The notes beneath the pieces are model-generated. The model was not told where the DNA came from and searched no databases. It saw nothing but the letters and a program-made list of their open reading frames with translations. A DNA stretch of 64,000 bases from Streptomyces sp. TRM70350 (GTDB taxonomy: Bacteria; Actinomycetota; Actinomycetes; Streptomycetales; Streptomycetaceae). Shown piece after piece: positions 44,835 through 55,355 of this stretch. Within the stretch, counting starts at the first letter, position 1. The number at the start of each line of letters is the position of its first letter. Location: assembly GCF_019219825.1 (NCBI RefSeq), contig NZ_JAHUXH010000003.1, forward strand, positions 186,001 through 250,000. The letters are read 5' to 3'. The position numbers were made by a program, and so were the translations under genes.

Positions 44835-45428
44835 ATGGCACTTCGGGTCACGTTCGTCGCCGCCGCGCGCAGCGCCCCGCTGCTCGCGGAACGCTTCGAG
44901 GACGACCGGCCGCTGGACCAGGCGGGCTGGGACGAGGTGCAGCGCGTCGCCCGCGACCTGGTGCCACTGGCGGCGGCCGAGCTGCGCTACTGCTCGCCCA
45001 CTCCCCGCAGCCGCGCCACCGGCGACGCCCTCGGCTACGCCCCGCTGGCGCAACTCGCCCTGCGCGACTGCGACATGGGCCGCTGGCGCGGGCTCACGCT
45101 GGGGGAGGCGATGGCCCGGGAGCCGGAGGCGGTGGACGCCTGGCTCGCCGACCCCCGCTCCACACCGCACGGCGGTGAGTCACTGCTCGCCTTCATCGGC
45201 CGCGTCGGCGGCTGGCTGGACACCCGGCCGGTCGAGGACGGCTGCCGGATCGTCGCCGTGGCCGAGCCCTCGGTGATCCGCGCGGCCCTGGTCTACGCCC
45301 TGAAGGCACCGCCCTCGATGTACTGGAGCATCGACGTCTGCTCCCTGTCCACGACCACCGTCACGGGCCGCGCGGGGCGCTGGAACCTGCGGTTCGAAGG
45401 CGGCCCGGCTCAGGCGCTGCGCGCGTAG
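44835..45428 (+). CDS. Histidine-phosphatase-fold protein lacking both catalytic histidines
   Basis: A 197-residue protein with the layout of the histidine phosphatase (phosphoglycerate mutase-like) superfamily: VTFVAAARSAPLL in place of the RHG loop, YCSPTPRSRATGDALGY, LRDCDMGRWRGLTLGE (core Glu/Asp region), PHGGESLLAFIGRVGGWL and VAVAEPSVIRAALVYALK in place of the second His-Gly loop. The first His (RHG) and the second His (HG) are both replaced, so normal phosphatase chemistry is not expected. It may be a binding protein or use other residues. Its 3' end overlaps the convergent DUF6314 gene by 19 nt. Confidence 0.78.
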   Translation: MALRVTFVAAARSAPLLAERFEDDRPLDQAGWDEVQRVARDLVPLAAAELRYCSPTPRSRATGDALGYAPLAQLALRDCDMGRWRGLTLGEAMAREPEAVDAWLADPRSTPHGGESLLAFIGRVGGWLDTRPVEDGCRIVAVAEPSVIRAALVYALKAPPSMYWSIDVCSLSTTTVTGRAGRWNLRFEGGPAQALRA

Positions 45429-45853
45429 TCCGTCGTCAGGACGAGGTCCTTCGCCGGGCCGCGCACCCGCCACACCGTCCGCCAGTGGTCCGCGTCCCGG
45501 ACGGTGAACTCGCCCTGGTAGAGGTCGGCCGAGCAAGGGTGGTCTGCGAGGTGCCGGCCGGTGGTGAGGTCGAGGTCGTGGAAGGGGCGGCCGTCGGCGA
45601 AGCGGACGTCCGCCGTCCCGCGCGACGGTCCGGGCAGGAAGCGCAGCGTCCGCGCGGCGGGCCGGGCCACGCCCTGCCAGACGAACGTGCCGGACTCCTC
45701 GTGCAGCAGACCGCCGTCCTGAAGTGACGCGAAGACCGTCGTTCCCTCGAACCGCCCGTCGTCCCCGCTCGCGAGATCCCGCACCGACCGCGTCACCCGC
45801 CAGCGCCCGGCCAGATACGCCAGGACATCCGGCACCGGCCAGAACTCGCCCAT
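45410..45853 (-). CDS. DUF6314-family protein
   Basis: A 147-residue lipocalin-like beta-rich protein of the DUF6314 family: YLAGRWRVTRSVRDLASGDD, GTFVWQGVARPAARTLRFLP, ADLYQGEFTVRDADHWRTVW and KDLVLTTDYAR. Function unknown. I start at ATG 45853, after AGGACGG; the frame is open 90 nt further but that region belongs to the upstream promoter zone. Divergent from the arabinofuranosidase gene. Confidence 0.8.
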   Translation of the reverse strand: MGEFWPVPDVLAYLAGRWRVTRSVRDLASGDDGRFEGTTVFASLQDGGLLHEESGTFVWQGVARPAARTLRFLPGPSRGTADVRFADGRPFHDLDLTTGRHLADHPCSADLYQGEFTVRDADHWRTVWRVRGPAKDLVLTTDYARSA

Positions 45854-45944
45854 CCCGTCCTGCTCTCCGTCCCGTCCGATGCTGCGCGACCCATTGACGC
45901 GCCCCCGCCCCCTCCCTATCTTGCCGTTCGAAGTGCTGACCATC

Positions 45945-45960
45945 GTCCGATATATCGAAC
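45945..45960. promoter_or_regulatory. Near-palindromic site upstream of the arabinofuranosidase
   Basis: GTCCGATATATCGAAC contains the perfect CGATATATCG (45948-45957), 57 nt before the start codon. An AT core in this GC-rich genome suggests an operator or a -10 region; no family is assigned. Confidence 0.4.
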
Positions 45961-46016
45961 ACCCTCATGCGATCAGTTCTCTGTTCAGGCACCTCCCACC
46001 GAGCCGCGGAGTATTC

Positions 46017-48491
46017 ATGTCACGCACCCGCTGGAGACTCGGCCTGACGGTCACCGCCTGTCTGGTGGCCGCCGCCATGGTCCCCGCTCCCGCGCACGCC
46101 GAAGCCGTCGTCGACTACGAGATCACCCTCGACCCGGCGGCGACGGGCGCGACCATCGACGACACGATGTACGGCGTCTTCTTCGAGGACATCAACCGGG
46201 CCGCCGACGGCGGCCTGTATGCCGAACTCGTGCAGAACCGCTCCTTCGAGTACTCCACCGCCGACAACGGCTCCTACACCCCGCTGACCTCCTGGGCGGT
46301 CAGCGGCGCGGCGCAGGTGGTCGACGACGACGGACGGCTCAACGAGCGCAACCGCAACTACCTCTCCCTGGGCGCCGCCTCGGCCGTGACCAACGCCGGG
46401 TACAACACAGGTATCCGGGTCGAGAAGGGCAAGAAGTACGACTTCTCGGTGTGGGCCCGCGCCGCGTCCGGCACCACGCTCACCGTCTCCCTCAAGGACG
46501 CCGCAGGCGAGCTGGCCAGTGCCCGCCAGGTGGCCGCGAAGGGCGCCTGGAAGAAGTACACCGCCACCTTCACCGCGACCCGCACCAGCAGCCGCGGCCG
46601 TCTCACCGTCGCCGCCACCGAGGCCGCCGCCCTCGACATGGTGTCGCTGTTCCCGCGCGACACCTACAAGAGGCAGCCGAACGGCCTGCGCAAGGACCTC
46701 GCCGAGAAGATCGAGGCCCTCGACCCCGCCTTCGTCCGCTTCCCCGGCGGCTGCCTGGTCAACACCGGCTCCATGGAGGACTACAGCGAGGCGTCCGGCT
46801 GGCAGCGCAAGCGGTCGTACCAGTGGAAGGACACCATCGGCCCGGTCGAGCAGCGGGCGACGAACGCCAACTTCTGGGGCTACAACCAGAGCTACGGCCT
46901 CGGCTACTACGAGTACTTCCGCTTCGCCGAGGACATCGGCGCCATGCCGCTGCCCGTCGTCCCCGCCCTGGTGACCGGCTGCGGCCAGAACCGGGCCACC
47001 GACGACGAGGCGCTGCTGGAGCGGCACATCCAGGACACCCTCGACCTGATCGAGTTCGCCAACGGCCCGGCGAACTCGACATGGGGCAAGGTGCGCGCCG
47101 GGATGGGCCACCCGAAGCCCTTCCGCCTCACCCACATCGGCGTCGGCAACGAGGAGAACCTCCCCAACGAGTTCTTCGCCCGCTTCCAGAAGTTCCGCGC
47201 CGCGATCGAGGCCAAGTACCCGGACATCACGGTCATCTCCAACTCCGGCCCGGACGACACGGGCACGACCTTCGACACCGCCTGGAAGCTCAACCGCGAG
47301 GGCAACGTCGACATGGTCGACGAGCACTACTACAACAGCCCGGAGTGGTTCCTGCAGAACAACGACCGCTACGACAGCTACGACCGGAAGGGCCCCAAGG
47401 TCTTCCTCGGTGAGTACGCCTCCCAGGGCAACGCCTGGAAGAACGCCCTCGCCGAGGCCGCGTACATGACCGGCCTGGAGCGCAACGCGGACGTCGTCAA
47501 GCTCGCCTCGTACGCCCCGCTGCTGGCGAACGAGGACTATGTGCAGTGGCGCCCGGACATGATCTGGTTCAACAACCGCGCGTCCTGGGGCTCGGCCAAC
47601 TACGAGGTCCAGAAGCTGTTCATGACCAACGTCGGCGACCGCGTCGTACCGTCGACGGCGACCTCCACACCGGACGTCAGCGGCCCCATCTCCGGCGCCG
47701 TCGGCCTGTCCACGTGGGCGACCAGCGCGGCGTACGACGACGTCAAGGTCACGGCCGCCGACGGCACCACGCTGCTCAGCGACGACTTCTCCGGTGACGC
47801 CTCGAAGTGGAAGCACGTCGGCGGCGGCAGCTGGAGCATCCAGGACGGGGCCTACGTCCAGACCGACGCCGCCGCCGAGAACACCATGGTCACCACCGGC
47901 GACCCGGCCTGGCAGGACTACGACCTGCACGTGAAGGCCACCAAGAAGTCCGGCAACGAGGGCTTCCTGGTCGCCTTCGGCGTGAAGGACACCGGCAACT
48001 ACTACTGGTGGAACCTGGGCGGCTGGAACAACACCCAGTCCGCCGTCGAGAAGGCCGTGGACGGCGGCAAGTCGACCATCGTCTCCAAGGCCGGGTCGAT
48101 CGAGACGGGCCGGGCCTACGACATCGACATCAAGGTGCGCGGCCGTCAGGTCACCCTCTACCTCGACGGCAAGGAGTGGGGCAGCTTCACCGACAACAAG
48201 CCCGCCGAGCCGTTCCGCCAGGTCGTCACCGAGGACGACCGCACCGGTGACCTGATCGTCAAGGTCGTCAACGCCCAGTCCTCGGCCGCCCGCACCGCCA
48301 TCGACCTGGGCGGCGCCAAGGTCGCCTCCAGGGCCCGGGTGACCACGCTGGCCGCCGCGCCGGAGGAGGTGAACACCGAGACGGACACGCCGGTCACCCC
48401 GGTGCGGTCCACCTTCTCCGGGGTCGCGGAGAAGTTCACGTACACCTTCCCTGCGAACTCCGTCACCTTCCTGCGGATCAAGCAGCGGTGA
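46017..48491 (+). CDS. Secreted alpha-L-arabinofuranosidase (GH51-like) with carbohydrate-binding region
   Basis: An 824-residue exported hydrolase. Sec signal peptide about 1-28 (cleavage after AHA). A CBM-like insertion (about 75-215) precedes the barrel. GNEEN contains the acid/base Glu379 and FLGEYAS the nucleophile Glu466, both as in GH51. A second beta-rich domain at about 575-760 (SDDFSGDASKWKHVGGGSWS, NYYWWNLGGWNN) resembles a laminarinase/3-keto-disaccharide-hydrolase-like sugar-binding module, and the end returns to the arabinofuranosidase C-terminal domain. It removes arabinose side chains from plant hemicellulose. Encoded alone, with a candidate operator upstream. Confidence 0.9.
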   Translation: MSRTRWRLGLTVTACLVAAAMVPAPAHAEAVVDYEITLDPAATGATIDDTMYGVFFEDINRAADGGLYAELVQNRSFEYSTADNGSYTPLTSWAVSGAAQVVDDDGRLNERNRNYLSLGAASAVTNAGYNTGIRVEKGKKYDFSVWARAASGTTLTVSLKDAAGELASARQVAAKGAWKKYTATFTATRTSSRGRLTVAATEAAALDMVSLFPRDTYKRQPNGLRKDLAEKIEALDPAFVRFPGGCLVNTGSMEDYSEASGWQRKRSYQWKDTIGPVEQRATNANFWGYNQSYGLGYYEYFRFAEDIGAMPLPVVPALVTGCGQNRATDDEALLERHIQDTLDLIEFANGPANSTWGKVRAGMGHPKPFRLTHIGVGNEENLPNEFFARFQKFRAAIEAKYPDITVISNSGPDDTGTTFDTAWKLNREGNVDMVDEHYYNSPEWFLQNNDRYDSYDRKGPKVFLGEYASQGNAWKNALAEAAYMTGLERNADVVKLASYAPLLANEDYVQWRPDMIWFNNRASWGSANYEVQKLFMTNVGDRVVPSTATSTPDVSGPISGAVGLSTWATSAAYDDVKVTAADGTTLLSDDFSGDASKWKHVGGGSWSIQDGAYVQTDAAAENTMVTTGDPAWQDYDLHVKATKKSGNEGFLVAFGVKDTGNYYWWNLGGWNNTQSAVEKAVDGGKSTIVSKAGSIETGRAYDIDIKVRGRQVTLYLDGKEWGSFTDNKPAEPFRQVVTEDDRTGDLIVKVVNAQSSAARTAIDLGGAKVASRARVTTLAAAPEEVNTETDTPVTPVRSTFSGVAEKFTYTFPANSVTFLRIKQR

Positions 48492-48552
48492 CCTCCCGGG
48501 CGGCCCGGGCTCGCGGTACGCCCGGGCCGCCCGCGCTTCCCAGGTGGCGAGA

Positions 48553-49633
<1,081 letters not shown>

Positions 49634-49721
49634 GTGACGCACGTGCAGCCGCCGGGCCGCAGACAACGACGAAAGCCGCGCCTCTGCGCTGCACGGGCGG
49701 AGAAACGAACAAGGAGACACA

Positions 49722-50873
49722 GTGAGCGTCACCGCTGCCAAGGGCTTCACCGCCTCCGGCATCGCAGCAGGCATCAAGGAGAACGGCACCCCGGACCTGG
49801 CCCTCGTGGTCAACGACGGGCCCCGCCGCGCCGCCGCGGGCGTCTTCACCTCCAACCGCGTCAAGGCCGCGTCCGTGCTGTGGTCGGAGCAGGTGCTGAA
49901 GAGCGGCCAGGTGTCCGCGGTCGTCCTCAACTCCGGTGGCGCCAACGCCTGCACGGGGCCGAAGGGCTTCCAGGACACGCACGCCACCGCCGAGAAGGTC
50001 GCCGAGGTGCTCGGCCGGGGCGCCATCGAGGTCGCCGTCTGCTCGACGGGACTGATCGGCGTACTTCTGCCGATGGACAAGCTGCTCCCCGGTGTCGAGA
50101 CCGCCGCCGCCCAGCTCTCCGAGCACGGCGGCGAGAAGGCGGCCATCGCCATCAAGACCACCGACACCGTCCACAAGACGTCCGTCGTCACCAGGGACGG
50201 CTGGACGGTCGGCGGCATGGCGAAGGGGGCGGGCATGCTCGCCCCCGGCCTCGCCACCATGCTCGTCGTCCTCACCACGGACGCCGACCTGGACAGCGAG
50301 ACGCTGGACAAGGCCCTGCGCGCGGCCACCCGGGTCACCTTCGACCGCGTCGACTCCGACGGCTGCATGTCCACCAACGACACCGTGCTGCTGCTGGCCT
50401 CCGGCGCGTCCGGGGTCGCCCCGGAGTACGAGGAGTTCGCCGCGGCCGTACGGCAGGTCTGCGACGACCTCGGGCGGCAGCTGATCCGGGACGCCGAGGG
50501 CGCCAGCAAGGACATCAAGGTCGAGGTGGTCAACGCCGCGACCGAGGACGACGCCGTCGAGGTGGGCCGTTCCATCGCCCGCAACAACCTCCTCAAGTGC
50601 GCCGTCCACGGCGAGGACCCCAACTGGGGCCGCGTGCTCTCCGCCATCGGTACGACATCCGCCGCCTTCGAGCCCGACCGGCTGGGCGTCGCCATCAACG
50701 GCGTCTGGGTCTGCAAGAACGGCTCCGTCGGCGAGGACCGCGAGAAGGTCGACATGCGCTACCGGGAGGTGCACATCGTCGCCGACCTCGCCGCCGGGTC
50801 CGAGACCGCCACCATCTGGACCAACGACCTCACCGCCGACTACGTCCACGAGAACAGCGCCTACTCCTCATGA
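49722..50873 (+). CDS. argJ: Bifunctional ornithine acetyltransferase/N-acetylglutamate synthase
   Basis: A 383-residue ArgJ, which recycles the acetyl group from N-acetylornithine to glutamate. The autocleavage site [11 protein letters not shown] places the nucleophile Thr at residue 179, splitting the precursor into alpha and beta chains. [24 protein letters not shown] and [15 protein letters not shown] are conserved. Whether it also uses acetyl-CoA (bifunctional form) cannot be read from sequence. GTG start after AAGGAG. Its stop overlaps argB by 4 nt. Confidence 0.96.
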   Translation: MSVTAAKGFTASGIAAGIKENGTPDLALVVNDGPRRAAAGVFTSNRVKAASVLWSEQVLKSGQVSAVVLNSGGANACTGPKGFQDTHATAEKVAEVLGRGAIEVAVCSTGLIGVLLPMDKLLPGVETAAAQLSEHGGEKAAIAIKTTDTVHKTSVVTRDGWTVGGMAKGAGMLAPGLATMLVVLTTDADLDSETLDKALRAATRVTFDRVDSDGCMSTNDTVLLLASGASGVAPEYEEFAAAVRQVCDDLGRQLIRDAEGASKDIKVEVVNAATEDDAVEVGRSIARNNLLKCAVHGEDPNWGRVLSAIGTTSAAFEPDRLGVAINGVWVCKNGSVGEDREKVDMRYREVHIVADLAAGSETATIWTNDLTADYVHENSAYSS

Positions 50874-51778
50874 CCACGACGCGTAAACACACCGCGCTGC
50901 CCAAGGCGCAGATCCTCATCGAGGCGCTGCCCTGGCTGACCCGGCACCACGGCAAGACGGTCGTCATCAAGTTCGGCGGCAACGCCATGGTGAACGAGGA
51001 GCTGAAGGCCGCCTTCGCCCAGGACGTCGTCTTCCTGCGGCACGCCGGGCTGAAGCCGGTCGTCGTGCACGGCGGCGGCCCCCAGATCAGTCGGGCGCTC
51101 GACCGGCACGGCATCGTCAGCGAGTTCAAGGCGGGCCTGCGCGTCACCACCGAGGACGCCATGGACGTCGTACGCATGGTGCTGGCCGGGCAGGTGCAGC
51201 GCGAGCTGGTCGGGCTGCTCAACCGGCACGGGCCGCTCGCCGTCGGCCTCACCGGCGAGGACGCCCACACCATGACCGCCACCAAGCACCAGCCCCGGAT
51301 CGACGGCGCACTCGTCGACATCGGGCGGGTCGGCGAGATCACCGACATCGACACCGGCGCGATCGAGGCCCTGCTCGCGGACGGCCGGATCCCGGTCGTG
51401 TCGTCGATCGCCCGCAGCCAGGACGACCACCATGTCTACAACGTCAATGCCGACACGGCGGCAGCCGCACTGGCCGCCGCTCTCGGCGCCGAGACCCTCA
51501 TGGTCCTCACGGACGTCGAGGGACTCTACGAGGACTGGCCCAACAGCGACGAGGTGATCAGCCGCCTCACCGCCTCCCAGCTGGAGAAGCTGCTGCCGGA
51601 GCTGTCGTCCGGCATGGTGCCGAAGATGGAGGGCTGTCTGCACGCCGTGCGCAACGGGGTGCGCAACGCCCGCGTCATCGACGGCCGGGTCCAGCACTCG
51701 ATCCTGCTGGAGATCTTCACCGACGAGGGCATCGGCACGATGGTCGTGCCGGACGCACACGAGGGGGACGCCGTATGA
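50870..51778 (+). CDS. argB: Acetylglutamate kinase
   Basis: A 302-residue ArgB, phosphorylating N-acetylglutamate with [23 protein letters not shown] binds phosphate, [20 protein letters not shown] is the family glycine loop, and [20 protein letters not shown] contacts ATP. The N-terminal ~25 residues ([16 protein letters not shown]) form the helix found in the arginine-sensitive hexameric type, so feedback inhibition is likely. Overlaps both neighbours by 4 nt (ATGA). Confidence 0.97.
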   Translation: MTTTRKHTALPKAQILIEALPWLTRHHGKTVVIKFGGNAMVNEELKAAFAQDVVFLRHAGLKPVVVHGGGPQISRALDRHGIVSEFKAGLRVTTEDAMDVVRMVLAGQVQRELVGLLNRHGPLAVGLTGEDAHTMTATKHQPRIDGALVDIGRVGEITDIDTGAIEALLADGRIPVVSSIARSQDDHHVYNVNADTAAAALAAALGAETLMVLTDVEGLYEDWPNSDEVISRLTASQLEKLLPELSSGMVPKMEGCLHAVRNGVRNARVIDGRVQHSILLEIFTDEGIGTMVVPDAHEGDAV

Positions 51779-52974
51779 GTGCCAACCAGGAACTGACCGC
51801 CCGGTGGCAGGGCGCGCTCATGAACAACTACGGCACCCCGCGACTGCCGCTCGTGCGCGGCGCGGGCGCCAAGGTGTGGGACGCCGACGGCAAGGAGTAC
51901 GTCGACTTCGTCGGCGGTATCGCGGTCAACGCGCTGGGGCACGCGCACCCCGGGGTCGTCGAGGCGGTCAGCCAGCAGATCGCGTCCCTGGGGCACGTCT
52001 CCAACCTGTTCGTCGCCGAGCCGCCCGTCGCGCTCGCCGAGCGGCTGCTGCAGCTGTTCGGCCGGGACGGCAAGGTCTTCTTCTGCAACTCCGGCGCCGA
52101 GGCCAACGAGGGTGCCTTCAAGATCGGCCGGCTGACCGGGCGGACCCACATGGTCGCCACCGAGGGCGGCTTCCACGGCCGCACCATGGGCGCCCTCGCC
52201 CTCACCGGCCAGCCCGCCAAGCAGGGCCCGTTCCTGCCGCTGCCCGGTGACGTCACGCACGTCCCGTACGGCGACGCGCAGGCGCTGGCCGCCGCGGTCA
52301 CCGAGGAGACGGCGCTCGTCGTCATCGAGCCGATCCAGGGCGAGAACGGGGTCGTGGTGCCGCCCGCCGGGTATCTGAAGGCGGCCCGTGCGATCACCGC
52401 CGCCACCGGATCGCTGCTGGTGCTCGACGAGGTGCAGACCGGCATCGGGCGGACCGGACACTGGTTCGAGTACCAGGCGCACGAGGGTGTCCTGCCGGAC
52501 GTCGTCACGCTCGCCAAGGGCCTCGGCGGCGGGCTGCCGCTGGGCGCCACGGTGGCGTTCGGGCGGGCGGCCGAGCTGCTCCAGCCCGGTCAGCACGGCA
52601 CGACCTTCGGCGGCAACCCCGTCGCCTGCGCCGCCGGACTCGCCGTACTCGACGCCATCGCGACCGAGGGACTGCTGGAGAACGTCAAGCGGCAGAGCGC
52701 CACGTTGCGGGACGGAATCGAGGCTCTGAACCATGGATTGATCGGCCATGTCCGGGGTGCGGGCCTCCTCCTGGGTATCGTGCTCACCAAGCCGCTCGCG
52801 CCACAGGTGCAGCAGGCGGCTCAGGACGCCGGATTCCTGGTGAACGCGCCCGCCCCCGATGTCGTACGGCTCATGCCGCCGCTGAACCTCGGCGACGACG
52901 AGGTGGAGGCGCTGCTCCGGGCGCTGCCCGGTGTCCTCGACGCAAGTCACGGGGACGGACGAGCCGGAGAATGA
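51775..52974 (+). CDS. argD: Acetylornithine aminotransferase
   Basis: A 399-residue fold-type I PLP transaminase. [20 protein letters not shown] opens the protein, [20 protein letters not shown] and [15 protein letters not shown] are family blocks, and the PLP lysine is in [13 protein letters not shown]. It converts N-acetylglutamate semialdehyde to N-acetylornithine and may also serve in lysine synthesis. ATG overlaps argB by 4 nt and argR starts 8 nt after its stop. Confidence 0.96.
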   Translation: MSANQELTARWQGALMNNYGTPRLPLVRGAGAKVWDADGKEYVDFVGGIAVNALGHAHPGVVEAVSQQIASLGHVSNLFVAEPPVALAERLLQLFGRDGKVFFCNSGAEANEGAFKIGRLTGRTHMVATEGGFHGRTMGALALTGQPAKQGPFLPLPGDVTHVPYGDAQALAAAVTEETALVVIEPIQGENGVVVPPAGYLKAARAITAATGSLLVLDEVQTGIGRTGHWFEYQAHEGVLPDVVTLAKGLGGGLPLGATVAFGRAAELLQPGQHGTTFGGNPVACAAGLAVLDAIATEGLLENVKRQSATLRDGIEALNHGLIGHVRGAGLLLGIVLTKPLAPQVQQAAQDAGFLVNAPAPDVVRLMPPLNLGDDEVEALLRALPGVLDASHGDGRAGE

Positions 52975-52981
52975 GACGACG

Positions 52982-53527
52982 ATGAGCCACCCGCAGGACC
53001 ACGGACAGGCGGGGGTCAACGGGCCTGCCGTGCCGCAGACCCGCACCGCACGCCACCGCCGGATCGTGGACATCCTCAACCGGCAACCGGTCCGCTCCCA
53101 GAGCCAGTTGGCGAAGCTGCTCGCCGACGACGGGCTGACCGTCACCCAGGCGACGCTCTCCCGGGACCTGGACGAGCTGAACGCGGTGAAGATCCGCAAC
53201 ACCGACGGCGACCTCATCTACGCGGTGCCCAGCGAGGGCGGCTTCCGCACGCCGCGCGCGCCGCTGGGGGAGTCGGCGAAGGAGGAGCGGATGCGGCGGC
53301 TGTCCCAGGAGCTGCTGATCTCCGCGGAGGCGTCCGCCAACCTGGTGGTCCTGCGCACCCCGCCGGGTGCGGCCCAGTTCCTCGCCTCGGCGATCGACCA
53401 GGCGGAGCTGCACGACATCCTCGGCACGATCGCCGGGGACGACACGCTGCTGCTGATCAGCCGTCAGCCGGACGGGGGACAGGCGCTCGCCGACCACCTG
53501 CTGCGGCTGGCGCAGAACGGCCACTGA
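52982..53527 (+). CDS. argR: Arginine repressor ArgR
   Basis: A 181-residue ArgR. The winged-helix domain has [20 protein letters not shown] and [14 protein letters not shown]; the C-terminal hexamerisation and arginine-binding domain has [16 protein letters not shown]. With arginine it binds ARG boxes such as those before argC and argG. Start ATG 52982 is chosen; the frame is open from 52931 but that part overlaps argD. Last gene of the operon, so it is autoregulated. The 3' end overlaps the convergent MerR gene by 71 nt. Confidence 0.95.
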   Translation: MSHPQDHGQAGVNGPAVPQTRTARHRRIVDILNRQPVRSQSQLAKLLADDGLTVTQATLSRDLDELNAVKIRNTDGDLIYAVPSEGGFRTPRAPLGESAKEERMRRLSQELLISAEASANLVVLRTPPGAAQFLASAIDQAELHDILGTIAGDDTLLLISRQPDGGQALADHLLRLAQNGH

Positions 53528-53942
53528 GCCCGCCCTCCGGCGCCCTCATCGCACCCGACTCCGCCGCCCGCAGCAGGCGGCGGAAGGTCGGGCATTCCAT
53601 GTGGCTCGGCGCCGGGCAGTCCGCCGCGTGCCGCAGCCCGTCCCGCATGGCGCTCAGATGGCGGATCGTCTCGTCCAGCTCGTCCGCCTTCGCCCTCAGC
53701 GTCCCCCGGTCGATCCGGGGCCGACCGTCCGGCGCGAACATCAGCGCGATCTCGTCGAGCGAGAAACCGGCGGCGCGGCCCATCGCGATCAGCGCCAGCC
53801 GCTGCAACACGCCGGGATCGAAGACACGCCGGCCGGCCCGTCTGCCGGTCGAGGCGATCAGGCCCTTCTCCTCGTAGAAACGCAGCGTGGAGGCGGGCAC
53901 GCCGGAGCGCCGCGCCACTGCCGCTATGTCCGGATCATCCAT
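53457..53942 (-). CDS. MerR-family regulator with C-x7-C motif
   Basis: A 161-residue MerR regulator. The helix-turn-helix is [20 protein letters not shown], followed by the usual coiled coil. Near the end CPAPSHMEC (C-x7-C) resembles the metal-binding loop of CueR-type members, but the flanking residues differ, so metal sensing is only a possibility. It is divergent from a methyltransferase gene with a MerR-type operator in the 82-bp gap. The C-terminal 24 residues overlap argR on the other strand. Confidence 0.87.
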   Translation of the reverse strand: MDDPDIAAVARRSGVPASTLRFYEEKGLIASTGRRAGRRVFDPGVLQRLALIAMGRAAGFSLDEIALMFAPDGRPRIDRGTLRAKADELDETIRHLSAMRDGLRHAADCPAPSHMECPTFRRLLRAAESGAMRAPEGGLSGRSAPAAAGGRRAPVPRPADG

Positions 53943-53946
53943 GCCG

Positions 53947-53980
53947 TTGACCTCAAGTCGACTTGAACTGGCACCGTACG
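53947..53980 (+). promoter_or_regulatory. MerR-type operator/promoter
   Basis: TTGACC (-35 candidate, 53947-53952) is followed by the perfect 14-bp palindrome TCAAGTCGACTTGA (53953-53966), with CACCGTAC as a weak -10 about 19-20 nt after the -35. Long spacers holding a palindrome are the MerR hallmark. The palindrome resembles the SoxR box (TCAAGTTAACTTGA). Confidence 0.65.
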
Positions 53981-54024
53981 GCTACAGCCACGGGCTGTTC
54001 AAGGGCGATCGAAGGGAGACGGTC

Positions 54025-54861
54025 ATGACCGCCGAACACGGGGACGAGCAGGCACCGAAGGCGCTGTGGAGCGGGGTGGCGGGGCGTAACTGGGTCGCGG
54101 CACAGGACGTGCTCGACGAGCTGTTCAGGCCGTTCGAGCCGCTGCTCGCCGAGCCGGTCGGCCCCGGCGCGCACGTCCTCGACGTCGGCTGCGGCACGGG
54201 CGCCACGACCGTCGCCGCGGCACGGCGAACCGGCCCGGAGGGCAGCTGTGTCGGCGTCGACATCGCCGAGCCGATGATCGAGGCGGCCCGGGCGCGCGCC
54301 GAGCGGGAGGGCGTGCCCGCCGGCTTCGTCCAGGCCGACGCCGGGACCCACGCCTTCGAACCGGCCGGGTTCGACCTCGTCATCTCGCGGTTCGGCGTGA
54401 TGTTCTTCGACGACTTCGCCGCCGCGTTCGCGAACCTGCGGCGCGCCGCGCGGCCCGGCGCGGGACTGAGGCTCATCGTCTGGCGCGGCCCCGAGGAGAA
54501 CCCGTTCATGACGACGGCCGAGCGGGCCGCGGCGCCGCTGTTGCCGAACCTGCCGCCCCGTGACCCGGACGCGCCGGGCCAGTTCGCCTTCGCGCGGGCG
54601 GAGCGGGTGCGGAGCGTGCTGGAGGAGAGCGGCTGGACGGGGATCGCCGTCGAGCCGCTCGACGTGCCGTGTGCGATGCCACAGAAGGAACTGGAGCGCT
54701 ACTTCACGCTGCTCGGCCCCGTGGGCCGCGTCCTGCACGAGGTGGACGAGCCGACACGGGCCAAGGTCGTCCAGACCCTCCACACCGCCTTCGCCCCGTA
54801 CGTGCAGGGGACGGAGGTCAGGTTCACGGCCGCGTGTTGGCTGGTGGGGGCGTCGGCGTAA
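54025..54861 (+). CDS. SAM-dependent methyltransferase
   Basis: A 278-residue class I methyltransferase. HVLDVGCGTGATTVAAARR is the SAM motif, VDIAEPMIEAARARA and FDLVISRFGVMFFDDFAAAF follow in the usual order. Small-molecule or ubiquinone/menaquinone-like substrates are possible; none is indicated. ATG 54025 has GGGAG 7 nt upstream. The divergent MerR protein probably controls it. Its last 16 codons (TEVRFTAACWLVGASA) are the source of the 98-bp repeat array that follows. Confidence 0.88.
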   Translation: MTAEHGDEQAPKALWSGVAGRNWVAAQDVLDELFRPFEPLLAEPVGPGAHVLDVGCGTGATTVAAARRTGPEGSCVGVDIAEPMIEAARARAEREGVPAGFVQADAGTHAFEPAGFDLVISRFGVMFFDDFAAAFANLRRAARPGAGLRLIVWRGPEENPFMTTAERAAAPLLPNLPPRDPDAPGQFAFARAERVRSVLEESGWTGIAVEPLDVPCAMPQKELERYFTLLGPVGRVLHEVDEPTRAKVVQTLHTAFAPYVQGTEVRFTAACWLVGASA

Positions 54862-55350
54862 GGGACGTGGCTCATCCTCGGCCATCCGGCTTGGCGTTCG
54901 TGCGGGGGGTCGGGGTCGGGCTGGCGGCTGCGTGTTGGCTGGTGGGGGCGTCGGCGTAAGGGACGTGGCTCATCCTCGGCCATCCGGCTTGGCGTTCGTG
55001 CGGGGGGTCGGGGTCGGGCTGGCGGCTGCGTGTTGGCTGTTGGGGGCGTCGGTGTAAGGGACGTGGCTCATCCTCGGCCATCCGGCTTGGCGTTCGTGCG
55101 GGAGGTCGGGGTCGGGCTGGCGGCTGCGTGCTGGCTGTTGGGGACGTCGGCGTAACGGACGTGACTTACCGTTAGCCATCCGGCTTTGCGTTCGTGTGGG
55201 GGACCGAGGTCCGGGTGACGGCCGTGTGCTGGCGGTGGGGGCGTCGACGTAAGGGACGTATCCTCAGCCACCCGGCTTTGCGTTCGCGCGGGAACGTAGG
55301 TCGGGCTGGCGGCCGCGTGCTGGCTGACTCAGGGCGTCGGCGTAAGCGAC
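54810..55350. repeat. 98-bp tandem repeat array
   Basis: The marker TAAGGGACGT(GG) recurs at 54859, 54957, 55055, 55153, 55250 and 55343: steps of 98, 98, 98, 98, 97 and 93 bp, with divergence increasing to the right. Each unit begins with a degenerate copy of the 3' end of the methyltransferase gene (…ACWLVGASA stop) and continues with the next ~50 bp. It fills the whole 494-bp gap before the convergent apbE. No gene in the array is credible, and no spacer variation of CRISPR type is present. Confidence 0.92.
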
Positions 55351-55355
55351 GTGAC

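Noticed and set aside
54669..55271. Several ~69-95-codon frames inside the 98-bp array, on both strands
   Set aside because: They recur every 98 bp simply because the DNA repeats; no start signals, and the units are degrading.
54810..55350. CRISPR array
   Set aside because: Units are duplicated along their full length with no unique spacers, the unit is 98 bp, and there are no cas genes.
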